This document shows, piece after piece, positions 36,240 to 48,031 of a stretch of DNA of 64,000 nucleotides. How positions within the stretch are numbered: the stretch's first letter is position 1; the number at the start of each line of letters is the position of its first letter. Source of the DNA: Ophiobolus disseminans (lineage: Eukaryota > Ascomycota > Dothideomycetes > Pleosporales > Phaeosphaeriaceae); assembly GCA_010093685.1 (NCBI GenBank), contig MU006217.1, positions 768,911 through 832,910 of the forward strand, in the 5' to 3' direction. Under the pieces are notes generated by a model, which made no database searches, was not told where the DNA came from, and worked only from the letters and a program-made list of their open reading frames with translations. The translations under genes and the position numbers were made by a program.

Positions 36240-38555
36240 TCAACGACCGTCGCAATACCCAGGGGCTTTGGGTGTCGAGCCTCCAATCCACGAGTGGACA
36301 GTCAACGTGGTTGTATAAGCCATACCGACGATACCAATGATGACGAGTAGGACGTCCAATACCCTCGCGTAGGTTGTCCGTGCAACAGCTCGGTAATGCA
36401 GCAGCGGCTAGAAGCATGTCAGATACATTCGTTGACAAGCACGAGTGAGACTTACAGGATATATGAACACCAGCGGGATACAGGCAAAGCTTCCAACAAG
36501 ACTGACAAACTTGTCGAGGTCGCCGGCACCGGCCCAGGCGAGGCAGGCGCAGATAGTCACCATGAAGAAACGGAAGAAGTTCTTCTTCCATTTGACGTAG
36601 GGGTTGTATTTGCCCGTCCGGCTGAACAATTGCTGGCTGGTGATCTCGATGGCAGGATAGATTTGCAGCGGTGTCGATAGTAGGATGGCGAGCGAGTAGA
36701 TGAACTGTACGGAGTTGACAAACCTATTGTCCTGGGGCATGTTCAAGAGAACAACTGTCTTCGTTTTGGATCCAAAGGCTGCATATGAAAGTGCTCCAGC
36801 GCTGATGAAGATGATGGTAATGATGATCATAACACCTCCCAGGACCTTGGGGAACTTCTTGGGGTCCTTCATGCCGGTTTGGATGGGGATGACGAGGCCA
36901 ATACCCTCAAAGGTAAAGATGGCAGTGCCAATGAACAGCGTCCAGCTGCTGGGGTTGAAGTTGATGATATCGGAGAGGCCGCCCTGGTCGACGATGGTGA
37001 AGATATCGAAGTAGTACAGGTAAACAAGACCAGCAAGAATGAAGGCGTCGGCTATCAGCGCCAATTTCTGGATGTTGTTGATGTTCCGATATAGCGAAAG
37101 CGGTAGGAAAATGACCATTTGCATCAGGATCATGTATCCAATGCCGATAAAGGTTCTGCAGTTCGTGACTGCGAGAACGAATGCTTGTAAGTTTTCAGAC
37201 ACGAAGACAATGTATGCGGAAGAGAAGCCAAGCTGCGAGATTACGAGCGAGAGGTTTATCAGGTTACGCATCCATCGGCCGTACAAGTGTAGACCCATGT
37301 CACCGAAAGAGTGTTCGACAACAAGACGCGTGGAAACCAGAAGAACGAAGCAGGTATATGACAGTCCTGCCACTGCAAGAAGGACAATATTGGAGAAGAC
37401 CATACCGCCGTTAAGGAAAGCTCGCGGGAGGAACAGCACGCCCGTGCCGACGAAAGACTTGAGAAGCAACAATGCCGCCCCGGTAGGACTGCCGTTACCA
37501 GTCTTCTTGGGCTTTCGTCTTCTGCGTTTGCCAGGCGTGAGTAGCGCGCTTGATTCTCCATATTCGCGGTCGTCGTCTTCGGAGTGGTCCCCAGAGTCAA
37601 GAGCGTCGGATGAGAAGTACTCATCAGGCCCGAGCACTTCATCGTCCTCTTCTAGCGACTCACCAGCAAAGTGACCGTACAGGGTGAGAAATTCCAGGAA
37701 GTTGCTTGTGAAGACTTGGGGCTGTTGTCTAGGCTGGCCAACGGTGCCATAGCCAGAAGGACCCGGTGCTGGAGAAGGGCTCCCGGCCGCTCGGCGCAGG
37801 TAGTTTCGTCGGAAGCCACCCGGCTGTCTTATCGAGTCGATGTCCAGGACATGATCATCCGGACGAGGCCGCGTTTGATGGAAGCTCTTGCTGCGCTGCA
37901 TCTTGCCCGGCTCTTCCTGCTGTTGCTGCTGCTCGCTCCACCTGTAGATCTGCCGCGTGATATCACCGCCCTGCAGCTGCAAGCTTGAGAACTCCTCATC
38001 CTCTTCCTCTGGGCCCTTGCCACTTTGTGACGGCGCCCTCTCGTCGTCTAAGAAGCCGCGATTGGACCTGCTAGGCGACGCATAATGCCCGACCAAGTGT
38101 CTCCGCACAATCTCGGGATCTTGGTAGGGTACTGGGGATCGGCCGCGACCGTCGAAGGAGCCGTACTGGCTGGGCGGAGCGCGTATGGAAGGCTCTTTCG
38201 TAGACGGCGATAAGGGGCGTATCGGCGGGGTGTCGAATCGTGGAGGGCTGTTTCCGAACGACTCTTTCAGCGCCGAGGAGAGGGCTGACTCTGCGGGACC
38301 GGGCAGCGACGACTGCATCTCTGCGCGGCCTGCTAACGGCGTCTGTACGGAGGGTGAATCTTCGAGCTGGGCCGGGGTCGGTATTTGGCGGACGGCTGGC
38401 GAGCCGGTCTGCATAGAAGATGGCATGGGCGAGCCGAGGCGTACGATGCTCTCGCGGCGTGTAACCTGCGACTCTGCCGGTGAGATGCGACCAGAATCGC
38501 GCGACGAGGACGGCACAGGCTGGGGCCCCGACGACTCCGGACCTGGTCCCGCCAT
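36240..38555 (-). CDS. Vacuolar neutral amino-acid exporter, AVT3/AVT4-type (AAAP family)
   Basis: Model: complement(join(36240..36407, 36456..38555)), 755 aa. The first ~370 residues are a disordered, Ser/Pro/Glu-rich cytosolic tail including a short Gln run and an acidic cluster. The membrane domain opens with SPTGAALLLLKSFVGTGVLF, the AAAP signature, and continues through about eleven helices, e.g. LFIGTAIFTFEGIGLVIPIQ. The last intron (48 bp) must be removed to reach the true end YPPLLHYRAVART and the final helix pair, ending APGYCDGR. Yeast Avt3/Avt4 export amino acids from the vacuole to the cytosol, most needed in nitrogen starvation. Divergent from VHC1 with 604 bp between starts. Confidence 0.92.
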
Positions 38556-39159
38556 ACTGGGACGTGACAGCGTGTGGTCTGTTGGCGTTGGAGCTTGCTC
38601 GGTCGGCTTGTGGAGGATGGGCTTCCGCTATCACTGTGTAACGCTGGGGACACAAGTTTTAGATGCGTGAAAACTGCAAAGAAACAGGTTAGAATTTGGT
38701 TGAGAAAACTTGGAGCTAGCAGACGCACCGAGAGGATTCTAGGGAAAACGCGACGGGTGGAGAAGAGGTCAAAGAAGTTATGGAGATGAGACGGAAGCAC
38801 CGCGCACAGAGGCTCTGTTTCGAGGACTGTGCTCGGGCTGAGGTCATTCGCTGCATTTCTGCAGGCTGGCGTGGGGCACATGCGCGCGGGATGACTTGCC
38901 TGGTCACGATGGGACCCTTGCAACGTCGGGCTAAGCCGCTAATTCCAGTATGAGGCTTCACTTGTGCCATGATGGCGGTCCCCCGTCACTGGGAACAGCG
39001 CCTGAATCAAGTCAACTTCACTCCATCCTCAATTACATGTCTCGTGCACGACAGCTGCCTGACGGGACGCCAACCCGACGCTCTACAAGTGGTAGACCCT
39101 TGCAATCTTCGAACCACGGATAGGCGCAGCAACACCTCGTGCCTGGCAGCTGTCCAACC
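38556..39159. promoter_or_regulatory. Divergent promoter between AVT3-like gene and VHC1
   Basis: These 604 bp are shared by two genes whose products both act at the vacuole. The AVT3-side 150 bp contain Gly/Arg-type open frames that continue past the chosen ATG in other frames only. No gene is supported. Confidence 0.55.
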
Positions 39160-42100
39160 ATGGCCGATGCCGAGGTAAGCGCGCAAACCATAAGGCGGAT
39201 TCTACCCACACGCACGCGTTCAAACTTCGCCGCCCGCACAGCACGCGACGAGAATGAACGACTGCATCGACGCTCTTTTGCTCAGACCTCACCCCCGGCG
39301 GACGAAGCAACTCCACTCCTAATTGACGGCAACTCGCGCCAGTCGCACGATGCTCTACCTTCTCATGCAGACGTTACTGCAGCGCAAGAGGCAGACTCAT
39401 TCCTGGATTCGGTGAAAGATTGGGTTGCATGGGCACTTCGCTTTGCTCATTCACACGAGGGAAAACTGTCCACCCAGCATGGCAAACGACACTCTGCCAA
39501 TGATCACTCCAAGCCGAGACCTGGTGCCTTTCCAAGGCCCGTCGGCGGAGTTGAGAAATTGGGCACCTTTGCTGGTGTCTTTGTGCCGGTCACACTCAAT
39601 GTCTTGAGCATCCTCATGTTCCTCCGTTTTGGCTTCATCTTAGGCCAAGCAGGGCTTGTAGGCATGATGGGTATGCTAATTTTTGGCTACGTCATCAACC
39701 TTCTCACCACCATGTCTATCTCTGCAATCGCGACCAACGGCACGGTCAGAGGGGGCGGGGCTTATTACCTAATTTCGAGATCTCTGGGCTGTGAGTTTGG
39801 GGGAAGCATTGGGATCGTTTACTACCTGGGCTCCGTTTTCAACACGTCCTTGAATGCTGTCGGTCTGGTCGATTGTCTGGTCGAGAACTTCGGGACACGT
39901 GAGGGTGCCATGAGCCAGTGGCTTCCGCAAAGCTTCTGGTGGCAGTTTCTATGGGCCACTGTAGTCCTTGTCGCGTGTACAATGATATGTCTGGCTGGCA
40001 GCGGCCTCTTTGCGCGTGCGAGCAACGGCCTACTTTTCGTTCTGCTTGTTGCCATCGTCAGTATACCACTATCTTCTGCGATCCGGGCCCCCTTTGCAGA
40101 TGCAAGAGAAAAGATTGTTTTTACAGGTCTGAGCCTGGACACGTTGCGTCACAACCTACTTCCGCATTTCACAAAAGGGGCTGCTGGTAGCGCAATCAAA
40201 GGACACGAAAACTTTCAAGACCTGTTTGGCATTCTCTTTCCCGCTACCGGTGGGATCCTTGCGTAAGTACTTACCTTCGTCAACCAGGTCATCACTAACA
40301 TCACCAGCGGTGCAAGCATGTCAGGAGATCTCAAGCACCCAAGCAAAGCCATTCCAAAAGGCACATTGTACGGACTCGGCCTGACATTCTGTCTTTACAC
40401 TATAGTCATCGGCGCTCTTGCTGCGTCTATCAGTCGCGAGACTCTGTATCGCAACACGAACGTGATTCAGCTTGTAAGTCAACAGTCATATTATGTCATC
40501 CACTTGCGCGCATACCACGTCCCTTCTCCTTCCCACAATATGGATTCACTCTTTCACGGCCAAGAGTGTTCAGCCTACTGACTAGACCTAGACTAACATA
40601 TCTGGAGTCGTCATTCTGCTAGGCGAAATATCGACTTCGCTGTTCTCCGTCCTCATGGGTATCATTGGCTCAGCAAAGCTGCTGCAGGCCCTTGCTCGGG
40701 ATCGTCTGATTCCTGGTCTTTCGCTCTTCGGCCAAGGGACAAAGAAGGCTGACGAGCCGATATATGCAATCTGCATCACGTTTATGATCGCACAAATTAC
40801 TATGTTTGCCGATATCAATCAAATTGCGTCCTTTATCACGATGACGGTACGTGGTGTTCAATTCAGTCATTTTGCAAATCTCATCCACAGGTGTTCCTTT
40901 GTGGACAAGATAGCGATGTGGTGTTTAACATTAAAATTGTCGGGAGAATACAGGAGAACCCTTCTCCAGTAATAAGCATTCATTTTCGAAATATACTGAC
41001 AGAAAAATGCAGTACCTGATGACGTTTCTAGTCACGAACCTTGCGTGTTTCCTTCTCAAACTCGGATCAGCTCCCAACTTCCGCCCATCGTTTCACTTCT
41101 TCAATCTCCAAACAGCTGCATTGGGCACAGTTGTCTGCGGAGCCACGATGTTTTTCGTGGATGGCTTCTACGCGTCTGCTTGCGTCGCTTTATTGATGGC
41201 CATTTTCGTGCTCATCCATTACACCACGCCACCGAAACCGTGGGGAGATGTCAGTCAAGGTCTCATCTATCACCAAGTACGAAAATATCTTCTACGGCTG
41301 CGTCAAGAGCATGTCAAATTCTGGAGACCGCAAATTCTGTTACTAGTGAATGACCCGAGACGCCAGTATAAGTTGATTCAATTCTGCAACTCGTTGAAGA
41401 AAGGCGGTCTTTTCGTCCTTGGCCATGTAATCGTTACGCAAAACTTCGCTGAAGCTGTTCCAGAAGCTAGAAGGCAGCAGCAGTCATGGACTAAATACAT
41501 TGACTTCTCGAGGATCAAGGCCTTCGTCAACATCGCTATATCGCCAGCAGTGGAATGGGGTGCTCGAAACCTCGTGTTGGGGGCGGGACTGGGAGGCATG
41601 CGCCCAAACATCGTTATCATGGGTTTCTACAACTTACCGGAGCTCAGAGAAGCTCAGCCATACCATCACATTCCATCGCCTCAGCCTTCCCGACCATCGA
41701 GCAAAGCCACCAATCATTCAGTCTCCCGTAAGGCTATTCAGGCCTCGGCCAGGAGAAGACAAACAGGCAACATGCAGGGTATGCTCCCTACTGATGCTAT
41801 GAAGCCCGAAGATGCTATCGGAATCAAAAGCTATGTCACTGTCATCGAGGATCTCGTCCTCAGAGTACAAGCGAACGTCGCCATCGGGAAAGGATTTCAG
41901 GAGCTCGATGTGCCTTCAGCCACGCCAAACAAAAAGACAAGAGCTCTCAATTTAGTGGGACTAGCAAGCATCGAATTCGAAGAGCCTTCCAAAACTTATA
42001 TTGACCTATGGCCGATACAAATGTCCGCAGAAATAGCCTCTGCTGGAGACGAGCCAAGTCGCAAAAATGTGTTGACTACAAATTTCGATACGTATACCTT

Positions 42101-43634
42101 GATTTTACAACTGGGTTGCATATTACATACTGTTCCGTCTTGGAAACGCATGTATAAGTTAAGAGTCTGCGTCTTTGTTGAGTACGAAACAGATGTGGAG
42201 GAGGAGCGCGAGAGAGTTACGTCTTTACTCAAGAACCTCCGCATCCAGGCCAAGGTTCTTGTCTTCTGGTTGGCCAGTGGTGACCTGAAAATGTACGAAA
42301 TTATTGTTAATGGTAGAGATGATGGAGAGCTCGATCAGACAGCAAGAGACATCGACTACTCACTTGAGGACGAACGGTGGTGGCAGGATATCAAGCGACT
42401 TCGGCAACCGGCGGATTTGAGTGCAAGCCAGGAGCTAGCCCAGGCTACTGATATCCTCGAAGCCATTACGCAATGGCCAACTGCGGCGTTCCAGCACGGT
42501 AGACAGGAAAGTAGGCCAAAGCGATTTTCCGCGCTCCAGAAACTATTACGAAAGGCCAAGAGCAGGGCGTCAATTGGCGAACTGAGTGAAGCTGGTGTTC
42601 GATTTGGGATGCGTAGCCAGAGATTGTCGGCGGATCTCCTAGTCGACAGTGATAGCGACTCTGCCAAATCTTCCGATGCATTAAACGACGATGCTGATGA
42701 CGAAGGGGCTGCATCGGATAGCGAGGCTGCGATCAGTGGTAGTAACTTCGACGAGTACGATTTAGATGCATCTTCGGATGAGAGCGACAGCGGCAGACTC
42801 CAAAGACCTGGCATCTTATCGCAAAGAGCAACTACCACCACATCGGGAGCAGGTTCTTCATTTTTCTCACGAAAATTGGATCTCAGAAGGGCAATTTGGA
42901 AAAGCGCACAAAGTTCGCCCAAAGGAGGCTCGATCTACCAGGAGCGTCCTACATCCGAGTCTGTTACTCCACTCAGGCCACATCCTGGTGCCGTCTCGTC
43001 TGACACAGCTATCATGAAGGCCGGAAGAAGAGCGACAAAACCGCCTAGTGCAGCTAGCTCGTCGTCGCAGCTCTCTTCCTCATCGCGGGGTAGAGCAATC
43101 ATGCATCCACCACCTATCCGGGAGCAATCGCTGCCGAAGTTTACCTCCAAACCTACTCCCCGAACAGCTGTGGTACCAGAAGAAACACAAGGGCCCTCTA
43201 TCATGTTTGTCGACAGCCCTTCGCCAGCGACAGCGAGGAAGAAAGACCCAATTGCTGAGGCTCCAGCCAGTCCTGTGCAGCCATCTTCATCTCACGTGTC
43301 CTTCCCCAACAGTCCCATGTCTTCCGCCGCTCTTCCTCCCTCATCGCCTAACACAGCCTCTCCAGCATCAGGCTTCCCAGCTCAACAAGCGATACCACTC
43401 TCCTTCAACGATCTCCCTTGTCGTGCTCAGCACTTGATTCTGAATGAACTCATTCGACAACAGTCTGAAGACACAGCAGTAGTCTTCACAACGCTGCCCA
43501 GCCCTATGGAAGGAACCTGCGACAGTGAGAGTGAGAGTGTAAAGTATATTAGTGATCTAGAGGTACTGTGCCTGGGTTTGCCTCCAGTTCTTTTGGTTCA
43601 TAGCAACAGCATGACGGTCACAATGAATCTCTGA
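39160..43634 (+). CDS. VHC1: Cation-chloride cotransporter, vacuolar Vhc1 type
   Basis: Model: join(39160..40262, 40308..40473, 40592..40846, 41013..43634), 1381 aa. A hydrophilic N-terminus precedes the twelve-helix SLC12 core, which starts at LGTFAGVFVPVTLNVLSI and includes NGTVRGGGAYYLISRSLG, GASMSGDLKHPSKAIPKGT and NLACFLLKLGSAPNFRPSF. The long C-terminal domain has the SLC12-like fold (QILLLVNDPRR, FVNIAISPAVEWG) and a large acidic Ser/Pro-rich insertion, then ends with FTTLPSPMEG. Yeast Vhc1 moves K+ with Cl- into the vacuole for ion and osmotic balance. Introns 2 and 3 are 118 and 166 bp, longer than average here. The joins LTNISGVV and TMTYLMTF match the family. Confidence 0.94.
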
Positions 43635-44038
43635 GGTGTCGAAAGCGATAGCAGAATGCAACCTAGGTTACATAGAGAGTTGTCCCAATAGCACAGATTG
43701 TACGTGCAATAAACGTTTCCCTCCAGGGTTACCCTTGATGAGATCACGTCTGACCCCTTGCATAATGACAAAGCCAGGCGGCGGACAATACTACACCAAT
43801 TATCGATGCATGTTTTGTTTGGTGCAAACGTTTACTATTGTTCTGCAATTGTAGTTCAAAGAGGCATCGTATCCGCCAAGCGCGAGGCTCGTTTGAAGAG
43901 CAACTGCACCCCACCATGGCTGCATACAACTTCATTCGCAACTGGCTCTTGACCATCTTCCACTCGTCATTGCACCTACTGCGCGCAATCCTGTACCGAC
44001 TGAACATAGTACGACTGATACCAACGAAGAAGAATAGT
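43635..44038. other. Intergenic region, VHC1 to RAM2
   Basis: These 404 bp hold the VHC1 3' end and the RAM2 leader. From 43916 an ATG in strong context opens a 41-codon in-frame extension of RAM2 (see findings). Confidence 0.5.
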
Positions 44039-45100
44039 ATGCCCAAATACTACCATGACGACGAGGCGTGGGCCGACATCGAACCCCTGCCGCAAGATGA
44101 TGGCGGATTGCACCCGCTCGCCGCAATCGCGTATACCGACGAGTACAGCGAGGCCATGGGCTACTTGCGCGCAGTCATGGCGAAGAACGAGTTCAGCGAA
44201 CGAGTGCTGGGTCTCACGGAACATATTATCAGCATGAACCCAGCGCATTACACTGTTTGGTGAGTGGCATGCACACGGAGGCTACAGACCAGGCGCCTGC
44301 ACATGGGTCGTCTTTGAGACATATACTGACGACACCAGGCTGTATCGCGCAAAGACGATACCGGAACTCGGCATACCTCTCAAAGACGAAATCGCATGGT
44401 TGAACCCGACCGCACTCAAGCATCTCAAAAACTACCAGATCTGGCACCACCGACACACCATTATCGACGCGCTCGGCTCACCAGAGGGCGAACCCGAGTT
44501 CATAAGTACCATGCTGGAGCAGGACTCCAAGAACTATCATGTCTGGAGCTATAGGCAATGGCTGGTGAAACGCTTCGATCTGTTTAACAAACCGGAAGAG
44601 CTGGAGTGGACAGCGGACATGATTGAGACCGATGTAAGGAACAACTCGGCTTGGAACCACCGATATTACCTTGTAGTTGGTGGTCGCGATGGTAAGCCAA
44701 GCCAGGAGCTTGCGAAACGCGAGATTGAGTATGTCTTTAAAGAATTTGGCAGCTGTCGCATACACGTTAACCGAGCATTAGATACACCAAAACAGCCATC
44801 CGCAAAGCGCCACAAAACCAGAGCCCATGGAACTACTTGTCAGGCATAATTCGAGCTGCACAGCTTCCAAAGTCAACAATAAAGGATTTTGCGCTCGAAT
44901 TTGCTGATCTCGATCGACCGGATGAAGTGTACTCGAGTCACGCCCTTGATCTGCTGGCCGAAATATATGCTGAAGAGGAGAGCAGCAGAGCCGAAGCTGA
45001 AAAGGCTCTGAACTTACTGGCGACAAGATATGATCCGATCAGGGCCAACTACTGGAACTTCAGGAAGGGCTTGCTAGATCAGCCAAAACTCACCGCCTAG
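44039..45100 (+). CDS. RAM2: Protein farnesyltransferase / geranylgeranyltransferase-I alpha subunit
   Basis: Model: join(44039..44259, 44339..44728, 44782..45100), 309 aa. The start MPKYYHDDEAWADIEPLPQ fits the family N-terminus. PPTA helical-hairpin repeats follow, with the tryptophan signatures NYQIWHHRHTII, NYHVWSYRQWLVK, NNSAWNHRYYLV and NQSPWNYLSGII. Ram2 pairs with Ram1 to farnesylate, or with Cdc43 to geranylgeranylate, CaaX proteins such as Ras and Rho. It is not the partner of BET2 in this window, which pairs with Bet4. Intron 2 (44729-44781) removes a false C-terminus; splicing yields EIEYTKTAIRKAPQNQSPW. An in-frame ATG at 43916 in near-perfect start context would add 41 residues. 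Confidence 0.93.
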
Positions 45101-45947
45101 GCGTTACGTCGGAGTCACGATAGGAAGAAATCGGAGCATATTGATACCCCGCTGGCGTTGTTTTGGATCATTGAGAAGCGTGCACCTCCGAACGGTTGCG
45201 GTTCCGCATGGCGAGCTACAAGCACGTTCGAGATGCATGGAACGAGAGTCTGTATCAACAATAGCAACCAGACCAATAAGTTGGATTGAAGCTCGGACTT
45301 TACGTCCACATGATGCAACTTGGCTCACTGACCGTAGCGTCGACCCCGCAAGCCATCGTCAAACATCCCCAGCATCAGATCTCCGAAAGAACTCCTTGAG
45401 ACCCGTCTACCCGAGTTGTTTTCGATGTTTGACAGATGGATTAACCTTCTGCATGCACTCAAGCGTTGACGATATCCAAACGTTCTGCGATAGGCATGTA
45501 TGTGCTAAGCCACTAGGTCCACAAAGCGGCGACCGGTGGCAGAATCCGTCGCCGTTGATAACCGGAACGGGAAATCGGGACCACTGGCACGCGAAACCGA
45601 ACCACACCACATGCTTGTGTCATTCTGCGGTCGATGCACGCAGGGCAGGGCTTATCGAGTTCTTATGGGGTAATTCGTACTAACTATAGGGTAATCGATG
45701 GTGAAAATACGGTCTGCAAATCCGTGTTCCCCGTCGGAATCGAGAGGCTACGGGCAATCAATTCTGGGGTCGCAGGCTCGTGCGGACCCGATAAGGCTTT
45801 GGTGTTGTTGGCCGTCGTGATAAAAGCACAGTGCTGCTTGTGTTTGAGTGCGATATCAGTTATTTCTTATCACATCCGCTTCTCTAATCTACCTTTTCTC
45901 CCTTCCATACTCTCTTCAACCTTCTCTCAATCCACTCAGCTGTCACA
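45101..45947. other. Intergenic region upstream of serine dehydratase
   Basis: These 847 bp hold the RAM2 3' end and the promoter of the dehydratase. The last 85 bp form a strongly pyrimidine-rich leader running up to CACAATGG. No other gene is supported. Confidence 0.6.
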
Positions 45948-47344
45948 ATGGCCGTCAAGGAGTATCACACAGAGCAAGAGGTGCCGCAGAGGCCGTGGGT
46001 TGAGACACCCTTGAGGGAGTCGTACGCTCTTTCCGAAGCAGCAGGATGGTACGGTCACACCGTCCCTTCAAAGCATTTCTCCTTCCAGCTGCATATTATC
46101 GCCCAATGTTTCATGATGAGGGAGTTCTAAATCGTAGAAGCAGAATCTTCCTCAAGCTCGAGACCCTCCAACCTTCAGGATCGTTCAAGTCACGGTAAGC
46201 CTTCGTATCCCACAACCCACACCGACCTCGGGACCACGTTCTAACGACTTCGCAGAGGCATCGGCAACTACATCCTCCGTCGCCTCGAAGAGTTCCCAGT
46301 TGGAACTAAACCGCACATCTTCGCTTCCAGCGGCGGCAATGCAGGACTCGCTGCCGTTCACTCTGCGCGCGCTCTTGGCTTGCTGTGCACTGTTGTTGTA
46401 CCGACTGCTACCGCAAAGTTGATGGTAACGAAGCTACGGGCTGCAGGTGCCTACGACGTCATCCAGTATGGCGCTGCATGGAGAGATGCAGATGCTTATC
46501 TAAAGTCACATGTCATGCCAGGCGTAGGACCTCCCATCTGCTTTCTGTTGCCCACCAGCACGGACAGTCATCCTAAATATCTAAACGCATATTCTAACAT
46601 GCTTAACAGTCCTCCGTCCCAACAATCTACTGCCCACCCTTTGACCACCCCGACATCTGGACCGGCAACTCCACCGTCATGCATGAGATCGCCGCACAAA
46701 TGCCCTCACAATCCGCACCCGACGTCATCATCTGCTCCGTCGGCGGCGGCGGCCTCATCAACGGGATCTGCCAGGCCATGGACGACATCAACATGCAAAG
46801 TCCCACCATCCTCGCCATGGAGACGGCTGGCGCAGAATCGCTACACGCCTCTCTCAAAGCACGCGAAGTCATCACCCTCCCCAAGATTACATCCCAAGCA
46901 ACCAGTCTTGGCTGCGCGCGCGTCACAGACAAGACGTTCAAATACGGACAGCGCAGCAACGTGCGCAGCGTCGTGCTCCCTGACGCCGAAGCTGCAATGG
47001 GCTGCTGGCGCCTCGCCGACGATGAACGTATCATGGTCGAACTCGCTTGCGGCATCAATGTCGCGCTGTGCTATGATGGCAGGCTGGAGAAAGCTCTCGG
47101 TCGCCCGGTTAAGCCGGAGGATAAGGTCGTCATTGTGCTCTGCGGCGGGAGCAATGTCACGAGCAGCATGCTGTGTGATTGGAGGAGGGAATATGCTTAC
47201 ATTGACGAGGAGACGGCGAGGCGGAGTGACTCGGCGCTCGGCAGTGAGGACGAGGACGAGATGGTGCCGAGTGAATTGAGCAAGCCGGTTGTGCTTGAGG
47301 GCGTGGAAGTTCCGTGTTCGACGGGCTGTGCTGAATGTGCGTAA
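45948..47344 (+). CDS. PLP-dependent L-serine/L-threonine dehydratase (catabolic)
   Basis: Model: join(45948..46048, 46141..46194, 46256..46523, 46610..47344), 385 aa. PLP-binding Lys50 lies in PSGSFKSRG, the substrate/phosphate loops are ASSGGNAGLAA and CSVGGGGLING, and the cofactor-ring residue region VIVLCGGSNV is near the C-terminus. Fold-type II enzymes of this kind deaminate serine or threonine to pyruvate or 2-oxobutyrate. Intron 1 needs acceptor GTAGAAG at 46140, because the earlier GTAG would create TGA; the result is AAGCRIFLKLETLQ. The second exon is only 54 nt. The C-terminus ends in an acidic tail and a small cysteine motif, PCSTGCAECA. Confidence 0.92.
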
Positions 47345-47919
47345 AGCAGGTCACTGTGGAGTGATGTGTCTTGCTTTTCTTCATCTGCAAGGAGTTTGGG
47401 TACAGGGTCATCATGAACAAGAACAAAGTCTGTCGACTTAATAGATACGAAAACATGGTTCGATTGCAATGCAATGCATTGCATACATTTCTCTTCAAAT
47501 GCTTGTGGCACCACAAACCGAAACTTCGGCATAGGACGCGTCAGACTTGTTTCATGCGACCCACCCCACTCTGGACGGTTCTTCCCGTAGGTATGAAACG
47601 TGCGCGCATCACTCCAACACCATACATTCCGACGGAAACGCAGACGGTGTGAAACATCACTCGAGAATGTTGCACTAGGTGGGTAGACTTTGTGGATGGT
47701 TAAGCTTCCGGACGGAAAGCTTGGTGGGCTGTGTTGCTCAGCTTTGGATGGTATCTGGCGTCTAAGTGAAGAGAGTTGTGGGTCAGACGAGTAGAGTGTT
47801 GAGTATGTTGAGAGTGAGGTATCGTAAAGGGCTTGTAGGTTCTTCTTTTCCTCCTCACTTCTTTCTCCACCGATCATTGCTTCCTGTTGAGCAGTGTCGC
47901 CCTTGCGTTTTCCTTCCAT
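47197..47919 (-). CDS. Possible small uncharacterised gene antisense to the dehydratase 3' end (weak)
   Basis: An uninterrupted 240-codon frame starts at an ATG in good context (A at -3, G at +4), with about 575 nt in the intergenic gap and 148 nt overlapping the last dehydratase exon. The predicted protein is hydrophilic, starts MEGKRKGDTAQQEAMIGGE, has an aromatic stretch RNVWCWSDARTFHTYGKN and ends in a serine run. I recognise no family. Frames this long also arise by chance in this window (one of 241 codons near 10.6-11.3 kb), so the call is tentative. If real, its start is only 112 bp from that of the membrane protein at 48032. Confidence 0.2.
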   Translation of the reverse strand: MEGKRKGDTAQQEAMIGGERSEEEKKNLQALYDTSLSTYSTLYSSDPQLSSLRRQIPSKAEQHSPPSFPSGSLTIHKVYPPSATFSSDVSHRLRFRRNVWCWSDARTFHTYGKNRPEWGGSHETSLTRPMPKFRFVVPQAFEEKCMQCIALQSNHVFVSIKSTDFVLVHDDPVPKLLADEEKQDTSLHSDLLYAHSAQPVEHGTSTPSSTTGLLNSLGTISSSSSLPSAESLRLAVSSSM

Positions 47920-48031
47920 ATTTCTGCTCCAGTCTAGATTTCTTTCCTTATTGTATACATAGCGTCCAGGTTCGATGCGCCATAATTTCTAAACCATTAT
48001 TCTTAATTCCCGTCATACTACTGAGAACAAC
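47345..48031. other. Intergenic region, dehydratase to orphan membrane protein
   Basis: These 687 bp contain most of the weak antisense frame described for 47197-47919, and a T-rich stretch before 48032. Nothing else is seen. Confidence 0.5.

Noticed and set aside
40847..41012. Possible extra exon inside VHC1 intron 3
   Set aside because: Joining TMT directly to YLMTF matches the cotransporter family, so no extra exon is needed.
46049..46140. Stop in the N-terminal part of the serine dehydratase suggesting a pseudogene
   Set aside because: The segment is an intron; splicing at the GAAG acceptor restores the PLP motif region.
47950..47965. tRNA B-box-like GGTTCGATGCG
   Set aside because: No matching A box or cloverleaf stems at the required distance.
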